From contig JAAEQC010000218.1 in the NCBI GenBank assembly GCA_024231905.1, forward strand, positions 372,001 through 436,000: a stretch of DNA of 64,000 nt. Reading direction: 5' to 3'. Below the pieces are notes generated by a model, which saw only the letters and a list, made by a program, of their open reading frames with translations, did no database searches and had not been told where the DNA came from. Within the stretch, counting starts at the first letter, position 1, and every line of letters begins with the position of its first letter. Below, in pieces: positions 1 through 7,806 of this stretch. This stretch comes from a bacterium (lineage in GTDB: Bacteria; Krumholzibacteriota; Krumholzibacteriia; LZORAL124-64-63). The translations under genes and the position numbers were made by a program.

Positions 1-358
1 AGGCGCGCATCTTCGTCCCCGGGCGGGGCGGGTGGAAGAGCGGCACCACTTCCCCCAGGGGCAGCATGTAGTAGTCGGCCAGCCACCGGGCCAGCCGCCA
101 GCGGTCGCCGGTGACCCGGTACTCCGGCGGCAGGACCCGGACCACGTCGCGCAGGGCGGCCCCTTCGTGCTCCAGAACACCGTCGGCCAGGGCCGCCGTC
201 CCGGTCACGAGGCCCAGGACCCCGCGGCGGCGGCCGAAGGGCACCTCTACCAGATCACCCCGCACGGCGCGCGGCCCATCCTCCTGTCCGCGGTAGCGGT
301 AGGAGAAGGTGCGCGGCAGGGGCACGGGCAGGGCCACGTCCAGGAGCTGGTCGGTCAA
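1..358 (-). CDS. priA: Primosomal protein N' PriA, N-terminal fragment
   Basis: Replication-restart helicase; only the first 119 residues are inside the window and the rest lies beyond the left edge. The visible part is the 3'-DNA-binding domain: it opens DVALPVPLPRTFSYRY, continues with the barrel signature VRGDLVEVPFGRRRGVLG, then RLARWLADYYMLPLGEV, all typical of PriA. The start is TTG: an in-frame stop lies five codons upstream, no other start codon lies between, and GCGGAG sits six bases before the TTG. No ATG start would recover this gene. It follows the response-regulator gene on the same strand after about 90 bases, so it may be the last gene of that operon or have its own weak promoter. 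Identity is by motif recognition; the Walker motifs and zinc cysteines are off the edge. Confidence 0.88.
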   Translation of the reverse strand, partial: MTDQLLDVALPVPLPRTFSYRYRGQEDGPRAVRGDLVEVPFGRRRGVLGLVTGTAALADGVLEHEGAALRDVVRVLPPEYRVTGDRWRLARWLADYYMLPLGEVVPLFHPPRPGTKMRA

Positions 359-449
359 GGGGGACTCCGCGGTTCACGCTCCGGCACCACGCCGGCGGCG
401 GTTCGCGCATGGTAGCGGGGCGGAGAGGTCGCGTCCAGCAGGGGCCGGA

Positions 450-824
450 TCAGGCCTTGTTGGCGCCGAGGATCTCGCGCAGGGTCGCCACCACCTTGGT
501 GGGGCTGAAGGGCTTGGTGATGTAGGCGTCGGCGCCGGCCTCGCGGCCACGGCGGCGGTCGTCGCTGCCGGAACGGGCGGTCAAGAGGATCACCGGCAGG
601 TTGCTGGTCCGTTTGTCGCCCTTGATGCGGCGGCAGGCCTCGATGCCGTCGGTGTCGGGCATCATCACGTCCAGGATGACGATATCCGGCTGCTCGCTCA
701 GGGCCAACGTGAAGGCCTCGGCGCCGTTGCGGGCACCGATCACGGTGAAGCCTTCCGCGTTGAGCGTGAAGTCCAGGATGTTGCGGATGTTGGCTTCGTC
801 GTCGGCGATCAGGACCTTGTGCAC
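450..824 (-). CDS. Single-domain response regulator (CheY/Spo0F-like)
   Basis: Receiver-only protein of 124 residues. It has the acidic pair in LIADDEAN, the phospho-acceptor Asp in DIVILDVMMPDTDG, the conserved Thr in LLTARSG and the Lys in ITKPFSP. No output domain is present, so it probably relays phosphate or acts by protein-protein contact. The start chosen is GTG (VHKVLIADDE), placed seven bases after GGAGG; an upstream in-frame start adds nine residues with no family match. It lies 76 bases after the GAF-kinase-GAF-HD-GYP gene and is the last signalling gene of the cluster, so that kinase is its likely partner (inference from position). Confidence 0.9.
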   Translation of the reverse strand: MHKVLIADDEANIRNILDFTLNAEGFTVIGARNGAEAFTLALSEQPDIVILDVMMPDTDGIEACRRIKGDKRTSNLPVILLTARSGSDDRRRGREAGADAYITKPFSPTKVVATLREILGANKA

Positions 825-900
825 AGTTCGTCCTCCCGTGGCGGTACCCACCGGTTCATCGGTCGCCCCTGTGGACTATTTAACACGGATTGCGGATTCG

Positions 901-3420
901 TCAAACCGGCGTGACCATGCCGCGCCGGTCCAGGGCCGGCCGGGCCAGGTCGCGGGCGTCGGCGCCACGGGTCTGCATCTCGATGATGCGGTAGCGCCGG
1001 GACTCGGCCTCGGCCAGGAAGGCGCTCGTCGTACGGGGACAGAAGGACCGGCCCACACCCTGCCGGATTTCCGTCAGGGCCTCCTCCAGACCGAAGGCCG
1101 AGCGCCAGGGGCGCGGACTGAGCAGAGCGGCGAAGGTGTCGGTCAGCCGCAGCAGGCGGGCCTCGGCGGGAATGGCGTCGCCGGTCAGCCCGCGGGGGTA
1201 GCCGGTGCCGTCCCAATTCTCGTGGTGGTGCAGGATGATCTGCCGCGCGCGAGCCGAAGGCCGCAGAGGTTCGAGGATGGACAGCCCCGCCTCCACGTGC
1301 CGCTGCACGAAGAGTTGTTCGTGGTGGGCCAGGGGCTCGGGCTTGTCCAACAACTGGGGTGGGACGCAACCCATGCCCACGTCGTAATAGCGCAACGCGA
1401 AGGCCAACTGTCCCAACTCGGTCGTCGAGAGTTCCAGGCGCCGCGCTGCCGCCAGGCAGATCTCGCGGCAGATCTCCACGAAGCTCTCCTGGCGCAGGTG
1501 GCCCACGCTAGTGGTCGCCCGCAGGGACTCTCGCAACTCGCTGAGCACGCGCCCGTCCGCCTGCCAGGACGCGTACTGGGTCATGAGTTCGGTCACCCGC
1601 GGCGCCAATGCCTCCAGGAGCAACCGGTCGTCGGCGTCGAGAGGACGGCCGTCGATGCGGTTGTTGACCGACAGGACACCGTGCACATCCCCGCCCACGT
1701 GCAGGGGGACGCACAGCAAGGACGGCGTGGAGTAGCGCGGCTCGCTCACTTCGCGGTCGACGCGCCGGTCCCGGGTGACGTCGGCGATGAGCAGGGTCTC
1801 GCCCGTGGCCCAGACCCGGCCGGCGATGCCGCTGCCGAAGCGCACGCGTACGCCTTGGGCCACGGATTCAGGTAGTCCGATGGAAGCCCGGATCTCCAGG
1901 GACTCGCCGTGTTCGTCTGGCTGCAGGAGGCTCACGGTCTGGACACCGAGGCTGCCGCTGATCCAGTGCAACATGCGCTGGTGGAACTCGCCGGGTTCGA
2001 AAGGCGCCAACACGGACTGGGGATCGCCGCTGGGCTGGACCACAGCGGGTCGCCGCGGCAGCAGCACCTGGAAGCGCGCGCCGCCGCCCTCCCGGTTCTC
2101 GGCCCAGATGCGTCCGTCGTGATGGGTGACGATTTCGTGGCAGATGGCCAGGCCCACACCCTGGCCGTTGTGCTCGCGGGTGGCGGACCCGTCCACCTGG
2201 TAGAATTTCTCGAAGATGGCCCCCAGCTCGTCCTCGGGGATGCCGATGCCTGTATCCTCCACCGCCAGGCGCACGGCCGTGCCCGTCTCCGAAAGGTGGA
2301 TCGAGACGCGGCCGCCTTCGGGGGTGAATTTCAGGGCGTTGGCCACCAGGTGGGTCAGCAGCTGCTGGATGAGCACCGGATCCACGTGGAGATTGATGGC
2401 ATGGTCGGGGGTAACGACCTCGATATTCTGCTCCGAGTCGGCGGCCCGGCCCTTCCAGCCGTCCTCCAGGCGCCGGACGAGCTGTTCCAGGTCGGTCTCG
2501 GCGCGGGCGCTCACCGGGCGTCCGTTCTCCATGCGGCTCAGCTCGAGGATGTCGTTGATGACGTCGGTGAGCTTGAGGCTCTCGGTGTGTATGACCGCCA
2601 GGAACTCGTCCAGGGATTCCGGCGGCAACACCGTGAGATTCTGTTGGAGCAGTTCCGTGTAGGCCGAAATGGAGGTCAGCGGCGTCCGCAACTCGTGGCT
2701 CACGTTGGCCACGAAATTCGCTTTCATGTCCGCCAGGCTGGCGAGCTTCTCCGAGGCCAGGGAGAGGTCGGCGTTGCGGTTGGCCAGGCGCTCGTAGACC
2801 TCGGCCGCGTCCACGGCCGCCGCCACCTGCTGCAACATGTAGGTCAGCAGGTGCCGGTCGTCGGCGGCGTCGCCGAGCCCCCGCGCCACCGGGGCCACCC
2901 GTACGTAGCCCCGTGGTTCGCCGTCAGGGGATACGAGTTCCTCGATCAAGCTGGCGCTGCCTGACCAGAGATCGTCGCCGTCCACGCCCTCGGGCACCAA
3001 CTGGCCCGGGCCATGGTCCCCGCCGGCCAACAAAAGGGCGTCGTAGTCTTTTCTGGAAACCGTCCGTTCACGGACCTGGGTCCCGTCCGCGGCCTCGAAG
3101 CCCAGGGACGACCGCGCCTCAAAGACCTCGAGGGCGTCGGACCATAGGTACAGGACGACCCGCTCGAAGCCGAAGATCTCGCCGACCATGCCGACGATGC
3201 TGTCGCACATCTCGGGCAGGCGACGGGTGGCCGTCAACCGCGCCGCCCCGTCGAGGATCCGCTCCATCACCCGGGCCTGGGCCATGCGGCGGCGGCGCTG
3301 CAACCACAGCAGCACGCCGAGCGCGAAGCCCACGACTCCCACGCCGGCCAGGACCAAAGGCGCCGTCTGCGCCGAAGTCGCGGCCACGAGGGATTCGGAG
3401 ATGCCGAGCAGCGAATACAC
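901..3420 (-). CDS. Membrane-anchored GAF-histidine kinase-GAF-HD-GYP protein
   Basis: A fused sensor of 839 residues. One membrane segment at about 21-41 is followed by a basic RRRRM stop-transfer, a GAF-like domain (about 60-205), HisKA with phospho-acceptor His242 in NVSHELRTPLTS, HATPase with the N box around Asn361 and G boxes DTGIGIP and GQGVGLAI, a second GAF (about 480-615) and an HD-GYP domain (about 640-805). HD-GYP domains hydrolyse c-di-GMP. Here HHHENWDGTGYP and the later Asp in LTDTFAA are kept, but the first HD pair reads Tyr679-Asp680 and the following Lys is Met, so one metal ligand is lost and activity is uncertain. Start is GTG with GGGAG upstream. It follows a receiver gene by 20 bases in a five-gene signalling operon. 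Confidence 0.9.
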   Translation of the reverse strand: MYSLLGISESLVAATSAQTAPLVLAGVGVVGFALGVLLWLQRRRRMAQARVMERILDGAARLTATRRLPEMCDSIVGMVGEIFGFERVVLYLWSDALEVFEARSSLGFEAADGTQVRERTVSRKDYDALLLAGGDHGPGQLVPEGVDGDDLWSGSASLIEELVSPDGEPRGYVRVAPVARGLGDAADDRHLLTYMLQQVAAAVDAAEVYERLANRNADLSLASEKLASLADMKANFVANVSHELRTPLTSISAYTELLQQNLTVLPPESLDEFLAVIHTESLKLTDVINDILELSRMENGRPVSARAETDLEQLVRRLEDGWKGRAADSEQNIEVVTPDHAINLHVDPVLIQQLLTHLVANALKFTPEGGRVSIHLSETGTAVRLAVEDTGIGIPEDELGAIFEKFYQVDGSATREHNGQGVGLAICHEIVTHHDGRIWAENREGGGARFQVLLPRRPAVVQPSGDPQSVLAPFEPGEFHQRMLHWISGSLGVQTVSLLQPDEHGESLEIRASIGLPESVAQGVRVRFGSGIAGRVWATGETLLIADVTRDRRVDREVSEPRYSTPSLLCVPLHVGGDVHGVLSVNNRIDGRPLDADDRLLLEALAPRVTELMTQYASWQADGRVLSELRESLRATTSVGHLRQESFVEICREICLAAARRLELSTTELGQLAFALRYYDVGMGCVPPQLLDKPEPLAHHEQLFVQRHVEAGLSILEPLRPSARARQIILHHHENWDGTGYPRGLTGDAIPAEARLLRLTDTFAALLSPRPWRSAFGLEEALTEIRQGVGRSFCPRTTSAFLAEAESRRYRIIEMQTRGADARDLARPALDRRGMVTPV

Positions 3421-3440
3421 CTGGTCTACGTCTCCCTATC

Positions 3441-3830
3441 TCAGCGCAGTCCTGAGCGGACCGCGAGCATTTCCTCCACCCGCGCCACCAGGCGCGCGAT
3501 GGAGAACGGTTTCCTGACGAACGCGTCGGCGCCCGCTTCCTGCATCCGCTGGCGCGTCTTGTCGTCGGCACGCGCCGAGAGCGCGATGATGAGCGTGCCG
3601 GCATACGTCTGGTTGCGGCGGATGAGCTTGGTGGCCTCCACCCCGTCCAGCTTGGGCATCATGATGTCCATGACCACCACGTCGGGTCGGAAGCTGGCCA
3701 TCTTGTTCATGCAGTCGATGCCGTCGCCGGCGCTGGCGACCACGTGACCGTCCTGCTCGAAGGTCTGGGCCAGCAGATTCGCGATGGGCTTCTCGTCATC
3801 GACGATGAGGATCCTCGCGGGCAAAGCCAT
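3441..3830 (-). CDS. Single-domain response regulator
   Basis: A receiver-only protein of 129 residues: LIVDDEKP acidic patch, phospho-acceptor Asp in VVVMDIMMPKLDG, switch Ser in IALSARADD and Lys in VRKPFS. The start is ATG (MALPARILIVDD) with GGAGGATAGGC directly upstream; a longer reading adds 24 arginine-rich residues without family support. It sits between two kinase-HD-GYP genes with gaps of 10 and 20 bases, so all three are almost certainly cotranscribed. It could shuttle phosphate between the two kinases; that is inference from order. Confidence 0.9.
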   Translation of the reverse strand: MALPARILIVDDEKPIANLLAQTFEQDGHVVASAGDGIDCMNKMASFRPDVVVMDIMMPKLDGVEATKLIRRNQTYAGTLIIALSARADDKTRQRMQEAGADAFVRKPFSIARLVARVEEMLAVRSGLR

Positions 3831-3840
3831 GCCTATCCTC

Positions 3841-5670
3841 CTAGCTGACCGTCGCCGGATCGGCCGGCGGTGCGCCCGGGACGGTCTCGGCGAGACCGTC
3901 AACCAGGTCGGTGATTCCCGTCACAACGTCCGGATCGAATTGAGTGCCGCCGCAGCGACGGATCTCCGTCAAGGCCGAGGCTGCGTCCCGACCGGGTCGG
4001 TAGGACCGGCCGCGGGTCAGGGCGAACCAGGCGTCGACGACCGCCAGCACGCGGGCCCCGAGGGGGATGTCTTGTCCCGCCAGGCCGTCGGGATGCCCCT
4101 GGCCGTCCCAACGTTCGTGGTGGTGCCGGATCATGGCCGCCACCCGGGGTTCCACCAGGAGCGGCGCCAGCAGATCCAGACCAAGTTCCACGTGACGGTC
4201 GATCTCTTCCTGCTCGTCCGGGGACAGGTCGCCCCGCGCGAGTACGATCTCTTCTTCCACCCGGGCCATGCCCGCGTCGTGGAGCAGGACGGCGTCCTGC
4301 AGGGCGGCCAGGTCCGCCCGTCCCATGCCCAGTCGTTCGCCCAGGTCCGCAGCCAGGGCCACCGCCGCCGGCGTAGCCGCCGGGACGCCCTGCCGATGGG
4401 CCTGGGCAAGCACCCGCAACGCCTCCAGGGTGGGTTCGGGCAGACGGTCCGCCCCCGCCAGGGAGCGCTCGGCCAATCGGGCCAGCACCGGCACCTGCCG
4501 GCGTTCGACGACCTCGAAGGCCGCGGCGGCGGCAGCGCGGCCCAGCAGGACCGCCCCGTGTTCGCCGTCCGGGCCCAGTTCCAGGGAGAGCCAGCGGTTC
4601 CGGTCGCGCGGACCGTGGGCATCGAGACCCAGGTCCCGCGCCGCCTCCACGGCCCGGGTACCGCGAGGCAGGGCGCAACCGGTGCTTTCGCGCAGGGCCG
4701 CCGACCGGGAGGGACGGAAGCCGAGCCAGTGAACCGGTCGCCCACGCCCGTCGGGGCCGTTCTGCAGGAGCACCGCCGTGGCGGCGCCGGTGAATTCAGC
4801 CAGCAGGCGCAGCAGGTTGGCCACGATGGAGCGGTCGCCGGCCGCGCCGGTCAGGACGGTCTCCACTGTCTGGGGCAGGGCGACCGTGAAAACGGCGCCG
4901 CGATCCGGGCCGTTGGCCACGGTCACACAGCCCCCGTGGAGGTTCACGATGTGGTTGACGATGCTCAGGCCCAGGCCGGTGCCGTCGACGCCGGCGGCCT
5001 CGTCGGTGCGGTAGAAGGCGCTGAAAATCCGCTGCAGGTCGGCCGCCGGGATGCCGGGACCGTTGTCGGCCACGTCCACGGCCACCGTGCCGGCGGTCTC
5101 GCGGACGGTGACGGTTACGATACCTCCGTCAGGGGCAAACTTGAGGGCGTTGCCCAGCAGGTTCACCAGAGCCTGGCGCACCAGGTCGGCGTCGGCCTCG
5201 GCGGACGGTACCCAGCCCGCAGCCTCGACCTGCACCGTCTGACCCCGGGCCGCCGCCGCGGCTCCGAAGGAGCGGCTGGTCTCCTGGGCCAGCCCCACCA
5301 GATCCACGGGCGCGCGATCGAGCAGGCGTGAACCGTACTCGAGACGCGAGAAGTCGAGGATGCGATTCACCATGCGCAGCAGCCGGGCCGCCTCGTCCCG
5401 CACCACGCCCAGGAATTCGGTCCGGCGCGCCGGATCCTCGGCGGCTCCGGTCAACAGGGCCTCGGCATAGGCGGTGATGGAGGTCAGCGGGGTCTTGAAT
5501 TCGTGGCTGGCCACGGCGACGAAACGTTCCTGGAGCCGGTTCAACCGACCCAGGGTGCGGATCTCCTCCTGCAGACGACGCACCTCGTCACCCAGGCGCA
5601 CGACCTCGGCGGCGGTGGCGGGCCCGTCGGCCCGGTCGGCGTATTCGCAGTGGGAGGTTTGGCGATTCAT
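3841..5670 (-). CDS. Cytoplasmic histidine kinase-HD-GYP fusion
   Basis: A 609-residue soluble kinase with no membrane segment. An N-terminal coiled coil (about 20-50) leads into HisKA with His56 in VASHEFKTPLTSI, HATPase with Asn174 in NLLGNALKFAP, DNGPGIP and GTGLGLSIV, a middle region (about 280-400) of possible degenerate GAF fold, and an HD-GYP domain (about 420-590). The HD pair is kept (LLHDAGM, His464-Asp465), as are HVELG and HHHERWDG, but GYP reads GHP and the usual Lys after HD is Met. This domain may therefore still hydrolyse c-di-GMP, unlike the one in its neighbour. It lies 13 bases downstream of the REC-GGDEF gene, so kinase, cyclase and phosphodiesterase-like modules are made together. 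Confidence 0.9.
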   Translation of the reverse strand: MNRQTSHCEYADRADGPATAAEVVRLGDEVRRLQEEIRTLGRLNRLQERFVAVASHEFKTPLTSITAYAEALLTGAAEDPARRTEFLGVVRDEAARLLRMVNRILDFSRLEYGSRLLDRAPVDLVGLAQETSRSFGAAAAARGQTVQVEAAGWVPSAEADADLVRQALVNLLGNALKFAPDGGIVTVTVRETAGTVAVDVADNGPGIPAADLQRIFSAFYRTDEAAGVDGTGLGLSIVNHIVNLHGGCVTVANGPDRGAVFTVALPQTVETVLTGAAGDRSIVANLLRLLAEFTGAATAVLLQNGPDGRGRPVHWLGFRPSRSAALRESTGCALPRGTRAVEAARDLGLDAHGPRDRNRWLSLELGPDGEHGAVLLGRAAAAAAFEVVERRQVPVLARLAERSLAGADRLPEPTLEALRVLAQAHRQGVPAATPAAVALAADLGERLGMGRADLAALQDAVLLHDAGMARVEEEIVLARGDLSPDEQEEIDRHVELGLDLLAPLLVEPRVAAMIRHHHERWDGQGHPDGLAGQDIPLGARVLAVVDAWFALTRGRSYRPGRDAASALTEIRRCGGTQFDPDVVTGITDLVDGLAETVPGAPPADPATVS

Positions 5671-5683
5671 CTCGTCCCCGGAC

Positions 5684-6676
5684 TCAGTTCACATCGGTTT
5701 CGTCGTCGATCCCCAGGGCCGGCACCAGTTCGGGCGTGCCCGGGGCCGAGCGGCGTTCGCGCACCACGACACTCTCGCTCTTGGTCTTTCCGTACCGCTT
5801 GAGTTCCGCCATGGTGTCGCTGAGTTCGGCCGGATGGGAGAAACGCTCCTGGGCGTCGGCGACCAGGGCGATGGTGACGGTGATCAGGGGGAAGCGCTGG
5901 ACCCGCCCATCGCGGCTCTCCACTTCCAGGTAGCCGCGTTCGTAGTCCCCGAGGTCGTGGAGGTCCCCGATGCCCGCATCGAACTCGGCCACCACGTGGC
6001 GGGCCAGATCCGCGGCACGGTCGGCCCCGGAAACCACGACGAAATCATCCCCGCCCACGTGTCCGACGAAGTCCCCGGTGCAGCCGTACTTGCGGCTGCA
6101 GCTCATGAGGACGCCGGCCAGGAAGGAGATGGCCCGGTCGCCCCGGGCGTAGCCGTAGTGGTCGTTGAAACTCTTGAAGCGGTCGATGTCCACGTACATG
6201 CAGGCAAACGCCTGGTGGGACTCGATGCGGGTCTGGATCTCCCGTTCGATCGCCCGGTTTCCTGGCAGTCCCGTCAGGGGATTGGCCTCCCGCTCCCGGC
6301 GGGTCGCCTCCAGCAGGTTCGTCACGCGCAGCAGGAGTTCCTCGTGGTTGAAGGGCTTGACCACGTAGTCGTTGGCGCCGTCGCGCAGTCCGCGGACCTT
6401 GTCTTCGTCTTCACCCTTGGCCGTCAGCATGATGACCGGCAGGCGGGAAGTCTCGAACCCGGCACGAATGATCTGCAACACGGCATAGCCGTCCATGCGC
6501 GGCATCATCACGTCCAGGAGGACCAGGTCGGGATTGAAGCTGGTGACGGCTTTCCAGGCCTCGTCACCGTCGGCGACCAGCAGCACCTCGAAACCCTCCT
6601 TCTCCAGCAGGAACTGCAGGATCCGGCGGATGTGCGGCTCGTCGTCGGCGACGAGGATTCTCGCTATTTCGGCCAT
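5684..6676 (-). CDS. Response regulator with GGDEF domain (PleD-like diguanylate cyclase)
   Basis: A 330-residue protein: receiver (about 1-125) with VADDEPH, phospho-acceptor Asp in LVLLDVMMPRMDG and VVKPFNHEE, then a GGDEF domain that begins NPLTGLPGNRAIE, carries the metal/substrate part VDIDRFKSFNDHYGYARGD and has the active loop GHVGGDDF. GGDDF for GGDEF is a conservative change, and I see no RxxD inhibitory site five residues before it. It probably makes c-di-GMP when phosphorylated. The start is ATG (MAEIARILVADD); an in-frame GTG eight codons upstream is possible. It is the first gene of the signalling operon, 119 bases after the tsaD stop, so the promoter should lie in that gap, but I could not assign one with confidence. 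Confidence 0.88.
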   Translation of the reverse strand: MAEIARILVADDEPHIRRILQFLLEKEGFEVLLVADGDEAWKAVTSFNPDLVLLDVMMPRMDGYAVLQIIRAGFETSRLPVIMLTAKGEDEDKVRGLRDGANDYVVKPFNHEELLLRVTNLLEATRREREANPLTGLPGNRAIEREIQTRIESHQAFACMYVDIDRFKSFNDHYGYARGDRAISFLAGVLMSCSRKYGCTGDFVGHVGGDDFVVVSGADRAADLARHVVAEFDAGIGDLHDLGDYERGYLEVESRDGRVQRFPLITVTIALVADAQERFSHPAELSDTMAELKRYGKTKSESVVVRERRSAPGTPELVPALGIDDETDVN

Positions 6677-6795
6677 GTTCGACTTCGTCCTTTGCTGCAC
6701 GAAGGTGCCCGGTCCTCAGTTGTTAAGGACATTCGCGCGGGAGAATCAACGCAAAGGACGTGCCAGAGACGGCAAGCAACGACGGGGAAGGGAGG

Positions 6796-7806
6796 TCAAC
6801 GCCAGGAAGTGAGCGGAGAGCGCGCGAAACTGTCCAGATCGAGGCCGTCGCGTCGGCCGTGGCTGAGGTGGTGGAAGCCGGCACAGGCGATCATGGCCGC
6901 GTTGTCGGTGCAAAATACCCTTTCGGGCAGCACACAATGCAATCCACGGCGCTGGGCATCGGTGCTCACGCGGGTCCTGAGAGCACTGTTGGCGGCCACG
7001 CCGCCGGCCAGATAGACTGCCCGCACGCCCCTATCCCCGGCGGCCCGGAAGAGGCGGCGGCAGAGCACGTCCACGATGGCGTCCTGGACGCCGCGACACA
7101 CGTCGGCCACGTCCCGGTCGACCAGGGGCCGGGGCAGATCCTGGATGGCCAGGCGAACGGCGGTCTTCAGGCCGCTGAAGCTGAACACCAGGCGGGGATC
7201 GTGAATCAGCGGCCGGGGAAAATCGTAGCGGCCGGGATCCCCGTCCACGGCCAGGCGATCGATGTGGGGGCCGCCGGGATAGGGTAAACTCAGGAGCTTG
7301 GCCGTCTTGTCGAAGGCCTCCCCCGCTGCGTCGTCCAGGGTGCCGCCCAAGCGTTCGTAGCGGCCGATTTCCGGCATGTGGATCAACTCGGTATGACCGC
7401 CGGAGACCACGAGCACCAGCGCCGGCAATTCCATGTCCGCCGTCAGGGCGTTGGCCAGGATGTGGCCCTCCAGGTGGTGCACGCCCACCAGGGGCAGGTC
7501 GGCCGCCATGGCCACAGCCTTGGCCGTGGACAAACCCACCAGCAGCGCCCCGATGAGCCCGGGCCCCCGGGTGACGGCCACCCCGTCCAGATCGGTCAGT
7601 TCCAGTTCCTGCCGCTTGAGCAGAGCGTCGACCAGGGGCAGCAGGTTCACCAGGTGGGCCCGCGAAGCCAGTTCTGGGACCACGCCGCCGAAGACGTCGT
7701 GGAGTTCCACCTGGGAACTGACCAGATTCTCGGCCACCCCGCCCTCGCTGTCGTAGAGGGCGACGCTGGTGTCGTCGCAGGAGGTTTCGACGCCCAGGAC
7801 TCTCAC
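6796..7806 (-). CDS. tsaD: tRNA N6-adenosine threonylcarbamoyltransferase TsaD
   Basis: Universal enzyme that transfers threonylcarbamoyl to A37 of ANN-decoding tRNAs, working with TsaB/TsaE. The 336-residue length fits the family. It opens VRVLGVETSCDDTSVALYD, has the metal-binding VHHLEGHILAN (both His present), LVVSGGHTELI, GGTLDDAAGEAFDK, FSFSGLKTA and the late VYLAGGVAANSAL and DNAAMIA motifs. The start is GTG with GGGGAGG six bases upstream and it overlaps the nnr stop as GTGA, so the two are translationally coupled. Nothing in the sequence looks degenerate. Confidence 0.97.
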   Translation of the reverse strand: MRVLGVETSCDDTSVALYDSEGGVAENLVSSQVELHDVFGGVVPELASRAHLVNLLPLVDALLKRQELELTDLDGVAVTRGPGLIGALLVGLSTAKAVAMAADLPLVGVHHLEGHILANALTADMELPALVLVVSGGHTELIHMPEIGRYERLGGTLDDAAGEAFDKTAKLLSLPYPGGPHIDRLAVDGDPGRYDFPRPLIHDPRLVFSFSGLKTAVRLAIQDLPRPLVDRDVADVCRGVQDAIVDVLCRRLFRAAGDRGVRAVYLAGGVAANSALRTRVSTDAQRRGLHCVLPERVFCTDNAAMIACAGFHHLSHGRRDGLDLDSFARSPLTSWR

